DNA of 64,000 nt from Paenibacillus stellifer (GCF_000758685.1 NZ_CP009286.1:5127001-5191000); one strand, 5' to 3'. Positions 47,208 to 57,288 are shown, numbered from the stretch's first letter. Made by a program: numbers and translations. The notes: generated by a model not told the origin, from the letters alone.

Positions 47208-47297
47208 CTCAATCTTCCTTTCGGGTTATGACTCAAAGACTCAAGTCCTATTATCTCTGCCATCCCCCGTGCGAAGTAGGCCATTCCTGCCCGATTA

Positions 47298-47326
47298 TTG
47301 CCTGGAACTGCAAAAAGGTATATTAT
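47298..47326 (+). promoter_or_regulatory. Promoter of the AraC-type regulator gene
   Basis: TTGCCT, 17-bp spacer, TATTAT, about 65 bp upstream of the chosen start. Confidence 0.55.
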
Positions 47327-47391
47327 CATTCATTGCACATGTTATGCTTCAGATATTAAATAGTGGGGCTAATGAGAGCGGGGTGGAACCA

Positions 47392-48366
47392 TTGCCGGAG
47401 AACAAGGGGAGACCTGCCGGAGGCGAAGATGCCGGGACTGATCTGGCGGATCAGGAGAAGCTAGGTGATTTGCTCAACATGGTGATAAAAAAGGAAATCA
47501 GAGAAGGCCATAATTCGACGATGCTGCCTTTTCTTTCGATTGTGAAGCGCAGCAGTCCAACCATGCTGAGACATGGCGTATTGACACCTTCCTTTTGCCT
47601 TATTCTGCAAGGAAGCAAGAAACTCTATCTGGGCCAGGATATCATCTATTATCATGCGGGAGATTATGTGACCTCATTGATCGATATGCCTGCATCCGGA
47701 CAGACCGTTCACGCCACATCAGAGTCCCCCTACATCGGTCTTCGCGTCGATCTGTCCACACAGGAGATTGCTTCGGTAATTATGGAGGCCGGAATCGCTG
47801 ACAAGCCCAAGCGAACCCAGGCGCATAAAGCGGCATTTGTCGGCAAGAGCAACTCCGCTCTGCTCGATGCGTTCATCCGTTTGATGAAACTGCCCGACCG
47901 GCATCAAGACGCTGTCTTTCTGGGGAATCTGATTAAACGTGAAATGATCTACCATCTGTTGACGGGATGCAGCGGCCATCTTTTTCTACAGATGACCTTC
48001 TTCACTCAGCAGAGAGACGGAATTGGCAAAGCAATCGGCTGGATCAGGGACAATTACGCCAGCTCGTTCACGGTTGCCGAATTGGCCAGGATGAGCAACA
48101 TGAGCATCTCGGGACTTCACCATAAATTTAAAGAGGTCACAACACTGGGGCCGCTGCAATATCAAAAAAGCATTCGCCTGCAGGAAGCCAGGCGCCTGAT
48201 GCTTAGCGAAGCGATGGATGCCACGAGCGCAGCGCGGGAGGTCGGCTATGAAAGCCCGACCCAGTTCAACCGTGAATACCGGCGGCTGTTCGGCCTGCCT
48301 CCCCTTAGAGACATTCGGGAGATTAGGCAAAGGCAGTATCCCGTCACGAACCTGATGGATTCATAG
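47392..48366 (+). CDS. AraC-family transcriptional regulator
   Basis: 324 residues from TTG 47392 (GGGGTGG upstream); the open frame reaches back to 47173 but would run through the promoter and the divergent MFS start. The N-terminal AraC_N sensor domain spans ~45-190 (LTPSFCLILQGSKKLYLGQD, GDYVTSLIDMPASGQ). Two HTH motifs lie at ~220-310 (FTVAELARMSNMSISGLHHKFK; DATSAAREVGYESPTQFNREYRRLFG). Likely controls the divergent MFS exporter. Ligand unknown. Confidence 0.87.
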   Translation: MPENKGRPAGGEDAGTDLADQEKLGDLLNMVIKKEIREGHNSTMLPFLSIVKRSSPTMLRHGVLTPSFCLILQGSKKLYLGQDIIYYHAGDYVTSLIDMPASGQTVHATSESPYIGLRVDLSTQEIASVIMEAGIADKPKRTQAHKAAFVGKSNSALLDAFIRLMKLPDRHQDAVFLGNLIKREMIYHLLTGCSGHLFLQMTFFTQQRDGIGKAIGWIRDNYASSFTVAELARMSNMSISGLHHKFKEVTTLGPLQYQKSIRLQEARRLMLSEAMDATSAAREVGYESPTQFNREYRRLFGLPPLRDIREIRQRQYPVTNLMDS

Positions 48367-48506
48367 GCGGGGAAACGCACATGTACTCCTCGCTGCCTTC
48401 CTCACTGGCATTCCCCGCTGCATCCATGCATCCGTGCTACGGAGGCCAATGCAATTCCGGCGCTGCTTGAGACGTTCATGTTGAGGCACGGCCCTGTCTG
48501 CGCGGC

Positions 48507-48552
48507 AGAAAGCCCGGATTTCCGTAAGTGGATACGGAAATCCGGGCTTTCT
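48507..48552. terminator. Bidirectional hairpin terminator
   Basis: A perfect 20-bp stem beginning AGAAAGCCCGG and ending CCGGGCTTTCT around AGTGGA, between convergent genes. The rest of the 48367-48753 gap holds only small direct repeats (GGCTAGTGACT twice near 48680-48705). Confidence 0.75.
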
Positions 48553-48753
48553 TGTGATCGTATCGGAGCTAGTATCGGAGCCAGTACCTTGGCCAATTTA
48601 ATCTGAGGATTGGTTCTGAGAATGAAGTCTCTGCTTGCGGCTTAGGACGAGCCTGAGACGGCACGGATAGCGACTCCGGGCGGCTAGTGACTCGGCTAGT
48701 GACTGGCCAGTGGCTCCGGCCTGCCGCTCTTGCCGCTCGGCAGCCCTTAGCCT

Positions 48754-50169
48754 TCAGCCCTTCGCCGATTCCGGGCTGCCCGCTCCGGGTGCCGGGCCTT
48801 GGCGCTCACCCGCAGCAGGCAGCTCCGGCTCGGGCGGAGGAGCTTGCACCGGCTCCAGCATCCGGGCCGCCGAGTGCATCCGGGGCGGAAGCTCTTCCGC
48901 CCCCTGCCGCTTCCGGCGCGCGCCCGTCTTCAGGCCCGCGATGCCGATGAGTCCCGCCGGCTTCTCCGGCACGGTCGTGTCCTCATCCGGCTGGGGAGCC
49001 AGAATGACGCCCAGCAGATGATGGTCGCCGTCGTAAATGGCGCGCTGCAAATATTTGCTCTCGCCCGCCGCGTTCTGCACCTCCAGCTTGCAGAACGCGG
49101 GACTCCGGCGCAGCGCCTCATGCAGCTGCTGCGCCTGTCCGGTCAACGCCTGACCGTTGACCTTGAGCAGCACCTCGCCGGGCAGAATGCCCAGCTCATG
49201 CGCGGGACTGCCCGGCAGCACGGCCATCACCATGAGGCCGGCATCCGGATGCACGAAGAAGGGACTGCCCCGGCGCTCCTCAAGAGCGCCGTACCAGACC
49301 AGGCCTTCGTGCAGCAGCAGAGCGGCGAGCGCCGCCGGGAGCGTGAGCGGGCTCCACCAGTCCGCGAGCAGCGCGAGACCGGTCAGGACGGCGGCATACA
49401 GCAGCAGCCGTCCTGAGACGCGGGCGCTCTTGCGGCCCGGCAGCATGCTCGTTGTCCACTCGCTGAACCCGATGACCACGGGCAGCGATACGATGCCGAG
49501 GCCGCCGCCCAGAAGGCTGTGCCAAGGCAGCGCTGCCGCATGACCGCCTGCCGGAATCAGCAGGAACAGCGGAAGCGGCCAGAACGCCTCCAACCGGTAG
49601 CCGCCCACAACCCGGCCGCGCTTGCCGTCCAGAAAGAGCGGCGTCGCCAGCCCCCGGCCCTGCCATCTGGCGAGAAGCGCTTCCGCCAGATGCAGGATGC
49701 CTGCCAGCACGAGCAGGGCGGGAATATCCAGACCTCTGACCGCCATGATGGTCTCGCCCCAAAATCCGGCAGGACGGAAATCCGGCAGCCAGGAGAGTAT
49801 GTATTGAAGGACCCCGAGAAGTCCGATCGTATATGCGAAGCAGAAATACCGCACCCGAATCAGGAGCAGCAGCAGGCTTACCGCCCAAATGCAGAGAACC
49901 CCCGGAGTGGATACCGAAACGCCAAGCGCAATGGCGGCCGCCGACACCGCAAGGCCCACAACCAGGCCGCTCCAGAGTGCGCGCCATACTTCGCTGCCCG
50001 CCGCATGCAGCTTCACATGAATAAGCCTGCGCTCCTGCAGCGTCTGTCTGCGGTAATACAGAAACAGAAACAACACGGCGATATAATAAAAAGGCTGCGT
50101 CAGCATATGCAACGCGGCATTCCCCAAGCTTGCCAGCAGATCCAGCAGATCATTCAAACCGATCGTCAC
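48754..50169 (-). CDS. minJ: MinJ-like PDZ membrane protein (division-site topology factor)
   Basis: 471 residues. GTG start at 50169 behind AAAGGAGC. About eight helices in the first ~320 residues (YYIAVLFLFLYYRR, VGLAVSAAAIALGVSV, LLLLLIRVRYFCFAYTIGLLGV, etc.), a PDZ domain at ~325-400 (GLMVMAVLPGSPAHELGILPGEVLLKVNGQ) and a proline/glutamate-rich tail. Architecture and position next to ctpB and ftsXE match Bacillus MinJ, which bridges DivIVA and MinD at the poles. It is longer than the Bacillus protein (397) because of the hydrophilic tail. MinJ assignment rests on layout and synteny. Confidence 0.75.
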   Translation of the reverse strand: MTIGLNDLLDLLASLGNAALHMLTQPFYYIAVLFLFLYYRRQTLQERRLIHVKLHAAGSEVWRALWSGLVVGLAVSAAAIALGVSVSTPGVLCIWAVSLLLLLIRVRYFCFAYTIGLLGVLQYILSWLPDFRPAGFWGETIMAVRGLDIPALLVLAGILHLAEALLARWQGRGLATPLFLDGKRGRVVGGYRLEAFWPLPLFLLIPAGGHAAALPWHSLLGGGLGIVSLPVVIGFSEWTTSMLPGRKSARVSGRLLLYAAVLTGLALLADWWSPLTLPAALAALLLHEGLVWYGALEERRGSPFFVHPDAGLMVMAVLPGSPAHELGILPGEVLLKVNGQALTGQAQQLHEALRRSPAFCKLEVQNAAGESKYLQRAIYDGDHHLLGVILAPQPDEDTTVPEKPAGLIGIAGLKTGARRKRQGAEELPPRMHSAARMLEPVQAPPPEPELPAAGERQGPAPGAGSPESAKG

Positions 50170-50332
50170 GCTCCTTTGGGCTGCCGCACCTTGAAGTGCG
50201 GGTTCTTTATCTATTCTAAAGGAATCGGGAGAACAAAGACAGGCCTCCCGGTCAGAAAAAAACAGGCGCTTTCTTCCACTCTCTCCCCTCTAGCAATTCA
50301 CCGGGCGAACCGCTATGTCCTTCCTTCCGCGC

Positions 50333-50377
50333 AAAAAAGACGGCCTCCCTTCTGCCTGTAGAAGGGGAGGCCGTCTT
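50333..50377 (-). terminator. Intrinsic terminator of the ftsE-ctpB operon
   Basis: AAGACGGCCTCCC / GGGAGGCCGTCTT stem on the minus strand then TTTTTT, 31 bp after the ctpB stop. It separates minJ from the upstream genes. A CCGCAC/GTGCGG hairpin lies in the minJ leader (50182-50200). Confidence 0.85.
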
Positions 50378-50407
50378 ATAAGCCGCAGGCTTGCTGCAGC
50401 CTGAACG

Positions 50408-51862
50408 TTATTTCGCTGCGATTTCCTTGCGGATCTCTTCAATGCCCCGATTACGCTGATTGTCGTTAACCGGGCTCTGAATTGCCTTGATCAGAGCGGT
50501 CTCCAGCGCTTCTGCCGTCTTGGCGTCAATAGCGCCGGTAACTGTCAGCTTCGACGCGCTCTGGAATTTCTTGACCGCTTCCTTGGTCGCGGTGTCGAAA
50601 TATCCGTCCTTGCGGCCCGGCTTGTAGCCGAGTCCCGCCAGCATGATCTGCGCGCTCTTCACATCGGAGCTGTTGCTGTTATACTGCAGTGTCACGCTCT
50701 TGTTGATCGGCGACACCGAGAAATAATCCGGCTGCGCCACCGCGATATCCGGCTTGATGCCCTTGCCGTGAATCCAGCTGCCGTCCGGTGTCAGCCACTT
50801 GGCAATCGTGATCTTCAGCAGACTGCCGTCGCCGAGCTGCTTCTCAAAGCTCGTCTGCACCGTGCCTTTGCCGAAGGAGTTCTCGCCGATCAGCTTCGCT
50901 CCCGCCGACTGCTGCAGGGCGCCTGCGAGAATTTCGGAAGCGCTGGCGCTGCCCTTGTTCATGAGCACAGCGACCGGGTAATCCTTGCCGCTGCCCTTGG
51001 AATTCGTCTCCTCGCGCTCTTTCGCCTTGTTCTCCACCTGAACGATGGTCTTGCCCTTCGGCACGAACTGCTCGGCAATTTCAATTACGACCGGCAGCAC
51101 GCCGCCGGGATCGTTGCGGACGTCGATCACGAGTCCTTTCATGCCCTGCTTCTCCAGCTTGGACAGTTCTTCCTTGAAACGGTCTGCTGTGTTCATCGAG
51201 AACTGCGTAATCTCGATGACGCCAACGCCTCCGTTCTCCATCTTGGCATACACCGTCTCCAGCTTGACGTCATCGCGCTTGATATTGAAGGTCATTGGCT
51301 GCGATGAGCCGGACCGCTGAACGACGAGCGTTGCCGTGCTGCCCTTCGGTCCGCGGATCTTGGCGACCGCATCGTTCAGGTCGAGCCCCTGCAAGGATTC
51401 CCCGTTCACCGAGACGATAACGTCCTTCGCCTGAATGCCGGCCTTCTCCGCAGGAGAACCTTTAATCGGCGACACGACAACTACCTTGCCGTTATCCGAG
51501 GCGACCTCGGCGCCGATGCCGCTGAAGGAGCCTTCAATGCTCTCTTCAAACTGCTGGGCCGTCTCCTTGGCCATATAGTTGGAATATGGATCGCCGAGCG
51601 CCTCCATCATGCCGTTCACGGCTCCGTCGATCAGCTTGCTGCGGTCCACATCCTTGTAATAATTCCCTTCAATCAGAGTGAGCGCCGTGCCCAGCTTGTT
51701 CGCTTCGCTCTGCTTCAGTCCGCCTCCGGCTGCTGCCGCCGGCGCCGCGCTCTCTCCAACGGCTTGTCCCGTAAAGATTGTGCCGGTCGCAGCGAGCGTC
51801 AGCAGGCTGCCGCACAGGAGGGCGGCAACAATCATGATGGCCGCCGTACTCTTCTTTAACAT
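50408..51862 (-). CDS. ctpB: S41 carboxyl-terminal processing protease
   Basis: 484 residues from ATG 51862 (MLKKSTAAIMIVAALL), where the signal anchor starts; upstream in-frame codons give no signal peptide. Secreted or anchored serine protease. Parts: anchor helix (4-27), N-terminal helical region with AMGDPYSNYM-type ALGDPYSNYM, PDZ at ~110-190 (KGSPAEKAGIQAKDVIVSVNGE), and S41 core with the catalytic Ser in NKGSASASEILAGAL and Lys in NSFGKGTVQ. A C-terminal peptidoglycan-binding domain (LGYKPGRKDGYFDTATKEAVKKFQ) follows. In Bacillus CtpB cleaves SpoIVFA in sporulation; other CtpA/B proteins control wall hydrolases, fitting the adjacent M23 and ftsEX genes. Confidence 0.93.
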   Translation of the reverse strand: MLKKSTAAIMIVAALLCGSLLTLAATGTIFTGQAVGESAAPAAAAGGGLKQSEANKLGTALTLIEGNYYKDVDRSKLIDGAVNGMMEALGDPYSNYMAKETAQQFEESIEGSFSGIGAEVASDNGKVVVVSPIKGSPAEKAGIQAKDVIVSVNGESLQGLDLNDAVAKIRGPKGSTATLVVQRSGSSQPMTFNIKRDDVKLETVYAKMENGGVGVIEITQFSMNTADRFKEELSKLEKQGMKGLVIDVRNDPGGVLPVVIEIAEQFVPKGKTIVQVENKAKEREETNSKGSGKDYPVAVLMNKGSASASEILAGALQQSAGAKLIGENSFGKGTVQTSFEKQLGDGSLLKITIAKWLTPDGSWIHGKGIKPDIAVAQPDYFSVSPINKSVTLQYNSNSSDVKSAQIMLAGLGYKPGRKDGYFDTATKEAVKKFQSASKLTVTGAIDAKTAEALETALIKAIQSPVNDNQRNRGIEEIRKEIAAK

Positions 51863-51978
51863 GAAGCCTTCACCGTCCCTTCTTGTCCATCCCGCCGGTC
51901 TGTAGGTCAATCCCGCAGAGATCGGTATGACTTCCAGTATATGCCGCACGGCCCCATAATATTTATGGGGCCGTCAAA

Positions 51979-53331
51979 TTACAGATAGTCCATAGGGTCG
52001 ACCGGCGTTCCGTCGATCCGCACCTCAAAGTGCAGATGCGGACCCGTCACCCGTCCGGTCGCGCCCGATTCCGCAATGGTCTGGCCGCGTTCCACGCGGT
52101 CGCCCACGCTGACCTTGATGCCGCCTTCGCGGATATGTCCGTACAGCGTCCACATGCCGCCTCCGTGGTCAATCACCACCGTGTAGCCGTAGCCGCTCCA
52201 CCATTCCGCCACGATAACCGTACCGGCTTCCGCGGCGTGGATATTCGTGCCCTGCGGCACGGCGAAGTCGACGCCGGTATGCAGCTTGCGCACGCCTGTC
52301 ACCGGATGGATCCGGTAGCCGTACGGCGACGAAATCCGCGCCTGGCCGACAGGCAGCAGCAGCGGGCCGCTGCCGCTTGCGTAAGTGCCGCTGTTGTCAT
52401 CGCCGCCATGCTCCGCTTCATCATCGGAGGAACTGGCCACCGTCTGCGCTTCCGCTGCCTTAGCAGCGGCTGCCTTGGCGGCGGCCTCCTTGCGTGCGGC
52501 CTCTTCCGCCGCGCGTTTGGCCGCTGCCGCTTTGGCAGCAGCCGCTCTGCGAGCCGCTTCCTCCGCTTTGATCTTGTCCTTCTGCTCTTCAAGCGCCGCG
52601 CGCTGGCTCGCGAGCTGAACAAGCTTGGCGTTCTGCTCCTGAGTGATATCCTCGGCGTCATCGATCGCCTTATCGTAGTAAGCGATCAGTTCCTGCTTCT
52701 CGGCTTCCTTATCCTTCAGGACGCTGCGCTGGGATTCCAGATCGGTGTACAGCTGCTTGGCCAGCGCGTACTGCCCTTCCAGTTCCTTCTTCTTGGCTGT
52801 TACAGTCGCTTCGTCCCGCTTGTGCTGCTCCAGCAGATCCTGGTCCTGATCCACGATCGTCTTCAGAGAGTCGGCGCGGGTCAGAAAGTCGGAGAAGCTT
52901 GTCGAAGAGAGCAGGACATCCAGATAGGACACCGTACCGTCCGTATACATAAGACGCACCCGGGACTCAATCAGTTTCTGGCGGGATTCGACCCGTTCCT
53001 GCGCAGCGTCCAGCTCGGCCGCCGTCGTCTTCAGCGATTTCTCGGTATTGTCAATCTTGGTGGAGATCTGGGTCATTTCACCCTTCACCAGCTCGATCTG
53101 GCCGAGCACAACCTGCAGATTCTGTGTGGTCTTGTTCTTGTAATGCTGAGCCTCCTGGCCCTGGGCGGCTGCTTTTTCCTGCTGGGCTTTGGCGTCCTTG
53201 GCACTCTGCTGCAGCGCCTTCAGCTGCTTGTCGATTTCGGTGATGCTCGTTTTGCTGGCATATCCTTCAGAGGGCTGGAACATAACGGCGGACAACAGCA
53301 GTAAGGCTAATCCGGCGGCTATCTTTTTCAA
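51979..53331 (-). CDS. Secreted coiled-coil M23 peptidase (murein hydrolase or its activator)
   Basis: 450 residues. Signal peptide (MKKIAAGLALLLLSAVMF), long coiled coil (~30-270) ending in an Ala/Lys/Glu-rich stretch, linker, then the LytM/M23 domain (~325-450): HTGVDFAVPQGTN (Zn ligands H and D) and GPHLHFEVR (catalytic HxH). All zinc residues are present, so it may be an active endopeptidase, unlike the inactive EnvC. Its place directly after ftsX suggests that FtsEX controls it, as FtsEX controls EnvC in E. coli, PcsB in streptococci and CwlO in Bacillus. ATG 53331 follows GGGGAACG. Confidence 0.9.
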   Translation of the reverse strand: MKKIAAGLALLLLSAVMFQPSEGYASKTSITEIDKQLKALQQSAKDAKAQQEKAAAQGQEAQHYKNKTTQNLQVVLGQIELVKGEMTQISTKIDNTEKSLKTTAAELDAAQERVESRQKLIESRVRLMYTDGTVSYLDVLLSSTSFSDFLTRADSLKTIVDQDQDLLEQHKRDEATVTAKKKELEGQYALAKQLYTDLESQRSVLKDKEAEKQELIAYYDKAIDDAEDITQEQNAKLVQLASQRAALEEQKDKIKAEEAARRAAAAKAAAAKRAAEEAARKEAAAKAAAAKAAEAQTVASSSDDEAEHGGDDNSGTYASGSGPLLLPVGQARISSPYGYRIHPVTGVRKLHTGVDFAVPQGTNIHAAEAGTVIVAEWWSGYGYTVVIDHGGGMWTLYGHIREGGIKVSVGDRVERGQTIAESGATGRVTGPHLHFEVRIDGTPVDPMDYL

Positions 53332-53378
53332 CTCGCGTTCCCCGTCCTTTTATTCAAAAGTAACATTTCTAATAATCC

Positions 53379-54293
53379 TTATACCTTCAGCGACTTGCGG
53401 ATGGATACGACGCTTCCCCAAATGCCGATCAGCACGCCGAGACCGACAAGCAGTCCGCTCAGCAGCACCCAGATCTTCTCGAAAGGAATGAGGTTCCAGC
53501 CCATCAGCGGGTCGCCCGCAACTGACGAGTTCAAGCCGGAGTATCCGGCATAGAGAATGCCTACGGTAATCAGCGAGCCGATCAGTCCGATCAGCGCGCC
53601 CTCCACGAAGAACGGCCACCTGATAAAAGCGTTGGTAGCCCCAACGAGCTTCATAATGCCGATTTCCTTGCGGCGGGCCAGGATGGTGACCCGGATCGTA
53701 TTGGAAATAAGGAACATGGACACGACCGCCAGTCCCGCCACGAACACGAATCCGATGTTGCGGATGGTTCTCGTAACTTTGAACAGGGTCTCGATGGCGC
53801 CTTGTCCGTACTTCACTTTATAGATCGGCTTCTCGGGATGGGTGTCGTTGAGGGCCTCGATCTTCTTCGCCACAAAAGGCACGGTCGTCGGCTCCACAAC
53901 CTCCACCCGGAAGGCGTCGTTCAGCGGGTTGTTATCTTTGTCGAAGCCCTCCAGAATGCTGTCGGCATCAGGCCCCAAATCCTTGCGCAGATCCTCGAGC
54001 CCCTGCTCCTTGGAGATGAACTCGATCTTGCTGACCTCGGGCATGCTGCCGATTTCGTTCTGGAGCGTATCGCGGAGCGCCTGAGTCGTCTCCAGCGTCA
54101 GATGTACGGTGATCTGGACCTGGCTGTCCGCCTTGTCCGCGAGTGAATTGACATTTAGTACAAGAAGGATGAAGACACCCAGCACAAGCAGCGAAACCAC
54201 AATGGACGTGATGGAAGCCACCGACATCCACCCGTTGCGGAATACGTTCTTGAAGCCTTCCCGCACATGACGCAAGAAGGTTTTAAAACTCAT
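53379..54293 (-). CDS. ftsX: Cell division protein FtsX
   Basis: 304 residues. Four helices: one at ~22-45 ([25 protein letters not shown]), an outer domain at ~50-165 with [19 protein letters not shown], then three helices after 170 ([62 protein letters not shown]). The motif [18 protein letters not shown] is the FtsE-coupling region. Transmits ATPase strokes of FtsE across the membrane to a wall hydrolase. Starts inside the end of ftsE (11-bp overlap). Confidence 0.96.
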   Translation of the reverse strand: MSFKTFLRHVREGFKNVFRNGWMSVASITSIVVSLLVLGVFILLVLNVNSLADKADSQVQITVHLTLETTQALRDTLQNEIGSMPEVSKIEFISKEQGLEDLRKDLGPDADSILEGFDKDNNPLNDAFRVEVVEPTTVPFVAKKIEALNDTHPEKPIYKVKYGQGAIETLFKVTRTIRNIGFVFVAGLAVVSMFLISNTIRVTILARRKEIGIMKLVGATNAFIRWPFFVEGALIGLIGSLITVGILYAGYSGLNSSVAGDPLMGWNLIPFEKIWVLLSGLLVGLGVLIGIWGSVVSIRKSLKV

Positions 54294-54969
54294 ACCCGTA
54301 CTCCCCTCTCAGCTGGTCTCTGACAATCTGCCCGTGCTCGATGGCCAGCACCCGCTTGCGCATCTTGTTGACAATATCGCGGTTATGGGTCGCCATCACG
54401 ATCGTCGTGCCGCGAAAATTGATCTCGTCCAGCAGCTGCATAATCCCCCATGACGTCTCGGGGTCCAGGTTGCCTGTGGGCTCGTCCGCCACAATAACCG
54501 ACGGATTGTTCACAATGGCCCGGGCAATGGCAATGCGCTGCTGCTCCCCGCCGGAGAGCTGGGAAGGCTCACGGTTTGCTTTGTTGCGCAGTCCCACGAG
54601 GTCGAGCACCTCATTGACCCGTTTCTTGATCTGCTTCTTCGGCGCTTCGATGACCTCCATTGCGAAGGCGACGTTCTCGAAGGCCGTCAGCTTCGGCAGC
54701 AGCCGGAAATCCTGAAACACGACGCCGATGTTGCGGCGGACATAAGGGATTTTGCGCGGCTTCAGCTTACCGATATTGAATCCGCCCACGGAGATTTGCC
54801 CCTTGGTCGGCGTTTCCTCTCTATAGATCAATTTCATGAACGTCGATTTGCCGGCTCCGGACGGACCGACGATATATACGAATTCGTTGCGGTCGATTTT
54901 GACCGATACTCCTTGAAGTGCGTGAGTCCCGTTAGGGTACGTCTTCCAAACATCCTGCATTTCGATCAT
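54283..54969 (-). CDS. ftsE: Cell division ATP-binding protein FtsE
   Basis: 228 residues from ATG 54969 ([17 protein letters not shown]), the standard FtsE length and start; GGGAAGTG lies upstream. Walker [15 protein letters not shown], signature [15 protein letters not shown], Walker [19 protein letters not shown]-loop [10 protein letters not shown]. Peripheral ATPase of FtsEX. First gene of ftsE-ftsX-M23-ctpB. Longer in-frame starts exist but precede no better ribosome site. Confidence 0.96.
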   Translation of the reverse strand: MIEMQDVWKTYPNGTHALQGVSVKIDRNEFVYIVGPSGAGKSTFMKLIYREETPTKGQISVGGFNIGKLKPRKIPYVRRNIGVVFQDFRLLPKLTAFENVAFAMEVIEAPKKQIKKRVNEVLDLVGLRNKANREPSQLSGGEQQRIAIARAIVNNPSVIVADEPTGNLDPETSWGIMQLLDEINFRGTTIVMATHNRDIVNKMRKRVLAIEHGQIVRDQLRGEYGYEF

Positions 54970-55274
54970 CTGATCACTTCCCGGTTCTGACATTATCCGC
55001 CGCGGCTTGCGACAATATTTCCAGCGGATTTCCATAAACAGCAATAATTCCGCAACGTATCTATTGTAACAAATCCGTAACTGCTTGAGTACCCGAAAGT
55101 TTTATGAAGGAGTTCAGGAAGGGGCGCATATGCTTGTAGAGGGCCGATCCGCCTTTCACTACCCTTTATCGGCAGAGCGCAGCGGATGTGTAACCCTTTT
55201 GGAGCGCTTTCCGCGTCTGAATACGGATTGGGGCTGTCTTTTTTTTGTAAACAGGCAAGGCAAGGGGGATATCG

Positions 55275-56708
55275 ATGAAAAAAGTGCATGCCGTTATGAT
55301 ATTCGTGAGCGCTCTGCTTCTGGCGGCTGCGCTGGCCTACGGAGGGGTGGCGCTGTATGCGGGGCAGGCGACTGTTCCGAAAGGGACTCTGCTCGCTGGA
55401 TGGGACATCGGGAGAATGAACATCGCGGCTGTGCGGAGTGAGCTTGACCGAAAGCTCTCTGAGCTGGAGGCGGTTCCACTCACTCTGCGGATCGGTGAAA
55501 CGGAGGGACCCAGCCTGACCCTGACCCTGAAAGAGGCTGGAGTGTCCTATCAGGCGAAATCGTTTCTGAATGGATTGGACCGGTTATCGGAAGGCGGGGT
55601 ATGTGAGCGCGCCAAAGCTCGTTATTCGTTCGAAAAAAACTGGGCGCTGACTGCCGGGTGGACGGACACAGCGCTGAGGAGCAGGCTGAATGCGGGCTGG
55701 GAAAGCTCCACGTTCGGAGATCCGGTTGACGCCACCCGCCGGATTACGGCGGATGACCGGATTGTGTATACACCGGGCCGGACTTCGCTCCGGATCGATT
55801 GGACGCACGCCGGGCTTACGCTTTCGGGTGTCATTCCGAAGGATTTCAGCCGGCTGGATACGCTGAAAACTGCCGGACTTGCTGCGGATCTGCCGCTCCG
55901 CACGGCGCAGCCGGACGTGACGCTGCAGTCGCTGCAGGATCAGGGAGTGACGCGAAAAATTATGCAATTCAGCACCTCGCTCGGTTCCAGCGGACCGGGA
56001 CGAAGCTATAACGTGGAATCGGCCGCCAAGGCGGTGAACGATACGCTTCTCCCGCCCGGCGCTGTCTTCGACTACGACAGAGCGATCGAGAAAGCGGAGA
56101 ACGAGTACGGCTTCCGTGAAGCGCCCGTGATCGTGAACGGCACGCTCCAGCCGGGCGTCGGCGGCGGCATCTGCCAGGTGTCCAGCACGCTGTACAATAC
56201 CGTACTGCGCACGGGCCTTGAAATTGTGGAGCGCCGCAATCACTCTCTCCCGGTCAACTATTTGCCCAAGGGCCAGGACGCCACGTTCTCGCGCGGGTCC
56301 ATCAATTTCCGGTTCCGCAACACAACCGGGCATTATCTGCTTATCAGAGCCGCCGTCAGCGGACGTTCGCTGACTGTGAAGCTGTTCGGAACCTTTCCAT
56401 CTAATGTGTCGTACTCCGTGGAATCGCGAACCGTGGAGATCCTGGCTCCTGGACGCCGGACGGTGACCGACTCTTCCCTCCCTCCAGGCGCGTCCCGGAC
56501 GCTGCGGAAGGGCCGGACCGGCTATATTGTCGAGACTTACCGGACCAAATTCGTAGGGGGCGAAGCGGTTGAGCGGGTCCGGGTGTCACGGGACACCTAC
56601 CGCCCGCAGCAGGCTATCGTTGCTGTAGGTCCGGGCGGCGCGAACTCTTCCGGAGCGCAGGACAGCGAACGCCCGCTGGTGGAGGACGGCATCCGGAGCA
56701 ATGAATGA
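55275..56708 (+). CDS. VanW family protein with G5-like tail
   Basis: 477 residues. ATG 55275 behind AAGGGGGAT. Signal anchor at ~5-30 (VMIFVSALLLAAALAYGGVALYA), a PG_binding_4-like region (~40-215) and the VanW domain (~235-370): YNVESAAKAVNDTLLPPGAVFDYD, GTLQPGVGGGICQVSSTLYNTVL, NHSLPVNYLPKGQDATFSRGSINF. A G5-like beta region follows to ~460 (GRTGYIVETYRTKFVGGEAVERVRVSRDTY). Extracytoplasmic; VanW proteins bind or remodel the wall, but the exact activity is unknown despite the vancomycin name. Divergent from ftsE; the ~300-bp gap upstream (54970-55274) shows no gene. Confidence 0.9.
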   Translation: MKKVHAVMIFVSALLLAAALAYGGVALYAGQATVPKGTLLAGWDIGRMNIAAVRSELDRKLSELEAVPLTLRIGETEGPSLTLTLKEAGVSYQAKSFLNGLDRLSEGGVCERAKARYSFEKNWALTAGWTDTALRSRLNAGWESSTFGDPVDATRRITADDRIVYTPGRTSLRIDWTHAGLTLSGVIPKDFSRLDTLKTAGLAADLPLRTAQPDVTLQSLQDQGVTRKIMQFSTSLGSSGPGRSYNVESAAKAVNDTLLPPGAVFDYDRAIEKAENEYGFREAPVIVNGTLQPGVGGGICQVSSTLYNTVLRTGLEIVERRNHSLPVNYLPKGQDATFSRGSINFRFRNTTGHYLLIRAAVSGRSLTVKLFGTFPSNVSYSVESRTVEILAPGRRTVTDSSLPPGASRTLRKGRTGYIVETYRTKFVGGEAVERVRVSRDTYRPQQAIVAVGPGGANSSGAQDSERPLVEDGIRSNE

Positions 56709-56776
56709 TAGCCGGGTGCCGTTCGGGGATAAGCCTGATGAAATTTCCATTTCATTCCGGAAGATTTTAAGCGGCG

Positions 56777-56806
56777 TTTACGGATGGGGCGGGCGGATTT
56801 TACAAT
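56777..56806 (+). promoter_or_regulatory. Promoter of the CBS-protein gene
   Basis: TTTACG, 18-bp spacer, TACAAT, about 60 bp before the ATG. Confidence 0.5.
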
Positions 56807-56868
56807 GAGAGGCTATACTTGCTGAGTGATCCAGGCATCTCAATCCATTAACGAAAGGATGAACCAGC

Positions 56869-57288
56869 ATGATAATCACCCAAGCCGCCTCCCCCTCACG
56901 CGGTGTCTCGTCCCTGCTCAGATCGGCTCCGGTCCTACGGGAGCAGCAGACATGCCGCGAGGCCATCCGCCTGATGTTCGAGCATCCCGAGTCCAAATGC
57001 ATAGTCATTTGCGATGAAGGCGACCGCCCTGTCGGTCTCTTGATGAGCGAACCGTTCTTTCTGCGGGCGACCGGCCGCAGCGGGGCCGACTCATTTTACC
57101 GCGAATCCGCGCTGGGACAGGCACAGACTCATCTGCTGACGGCGGACATCGAGTCCGATCCGTCCGAGATTATGGCCCGGCTGCTGGAGCGCCATCCCGC
57201 GCAGCAGAACGATTCCATTCTCATCACCCGAAACGGCAAGCTGGCCGGAACTCTCACCCCCGCCGATCTGAGAACTCTTCTGAGCTAA
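56869..57288 (+). CDS. CBS-domain protein
   Basis: 139 residues. ATG 56869 behind AAAGGATG. Two CBS-like halves: the first (~20-75) has TCREAIRLMFEHPESKCIVICDEGDRPVGLL, and the second (~80-138) ends SILITRNGKLAGTLTPADLRTLL. Bateman pairs bind adenine nucleotides. No catalytic domain is fused. Single-gene unit between VanW and a mobile-element region. Partner unknown. Confidence 0.75.
   Translation: MIITQAASPSRGVSSLLRSAPVLREQQTCREAIRLMFEHPESKCIVICDEGDRPVGLLMSEPFFLRATGRSGADSFYRESALGQAQTHLLTADIESDPSEIMARLLERHPAQQNDSILITRNGKLAGTLTPADLRTLLS

Noticed and set aside
55085..55441. Small plus-strand frame overlapping the VanW start
   Set aside because: It overlaps the VanW gene in another frame, with no ribosome site and no recognisable composition.
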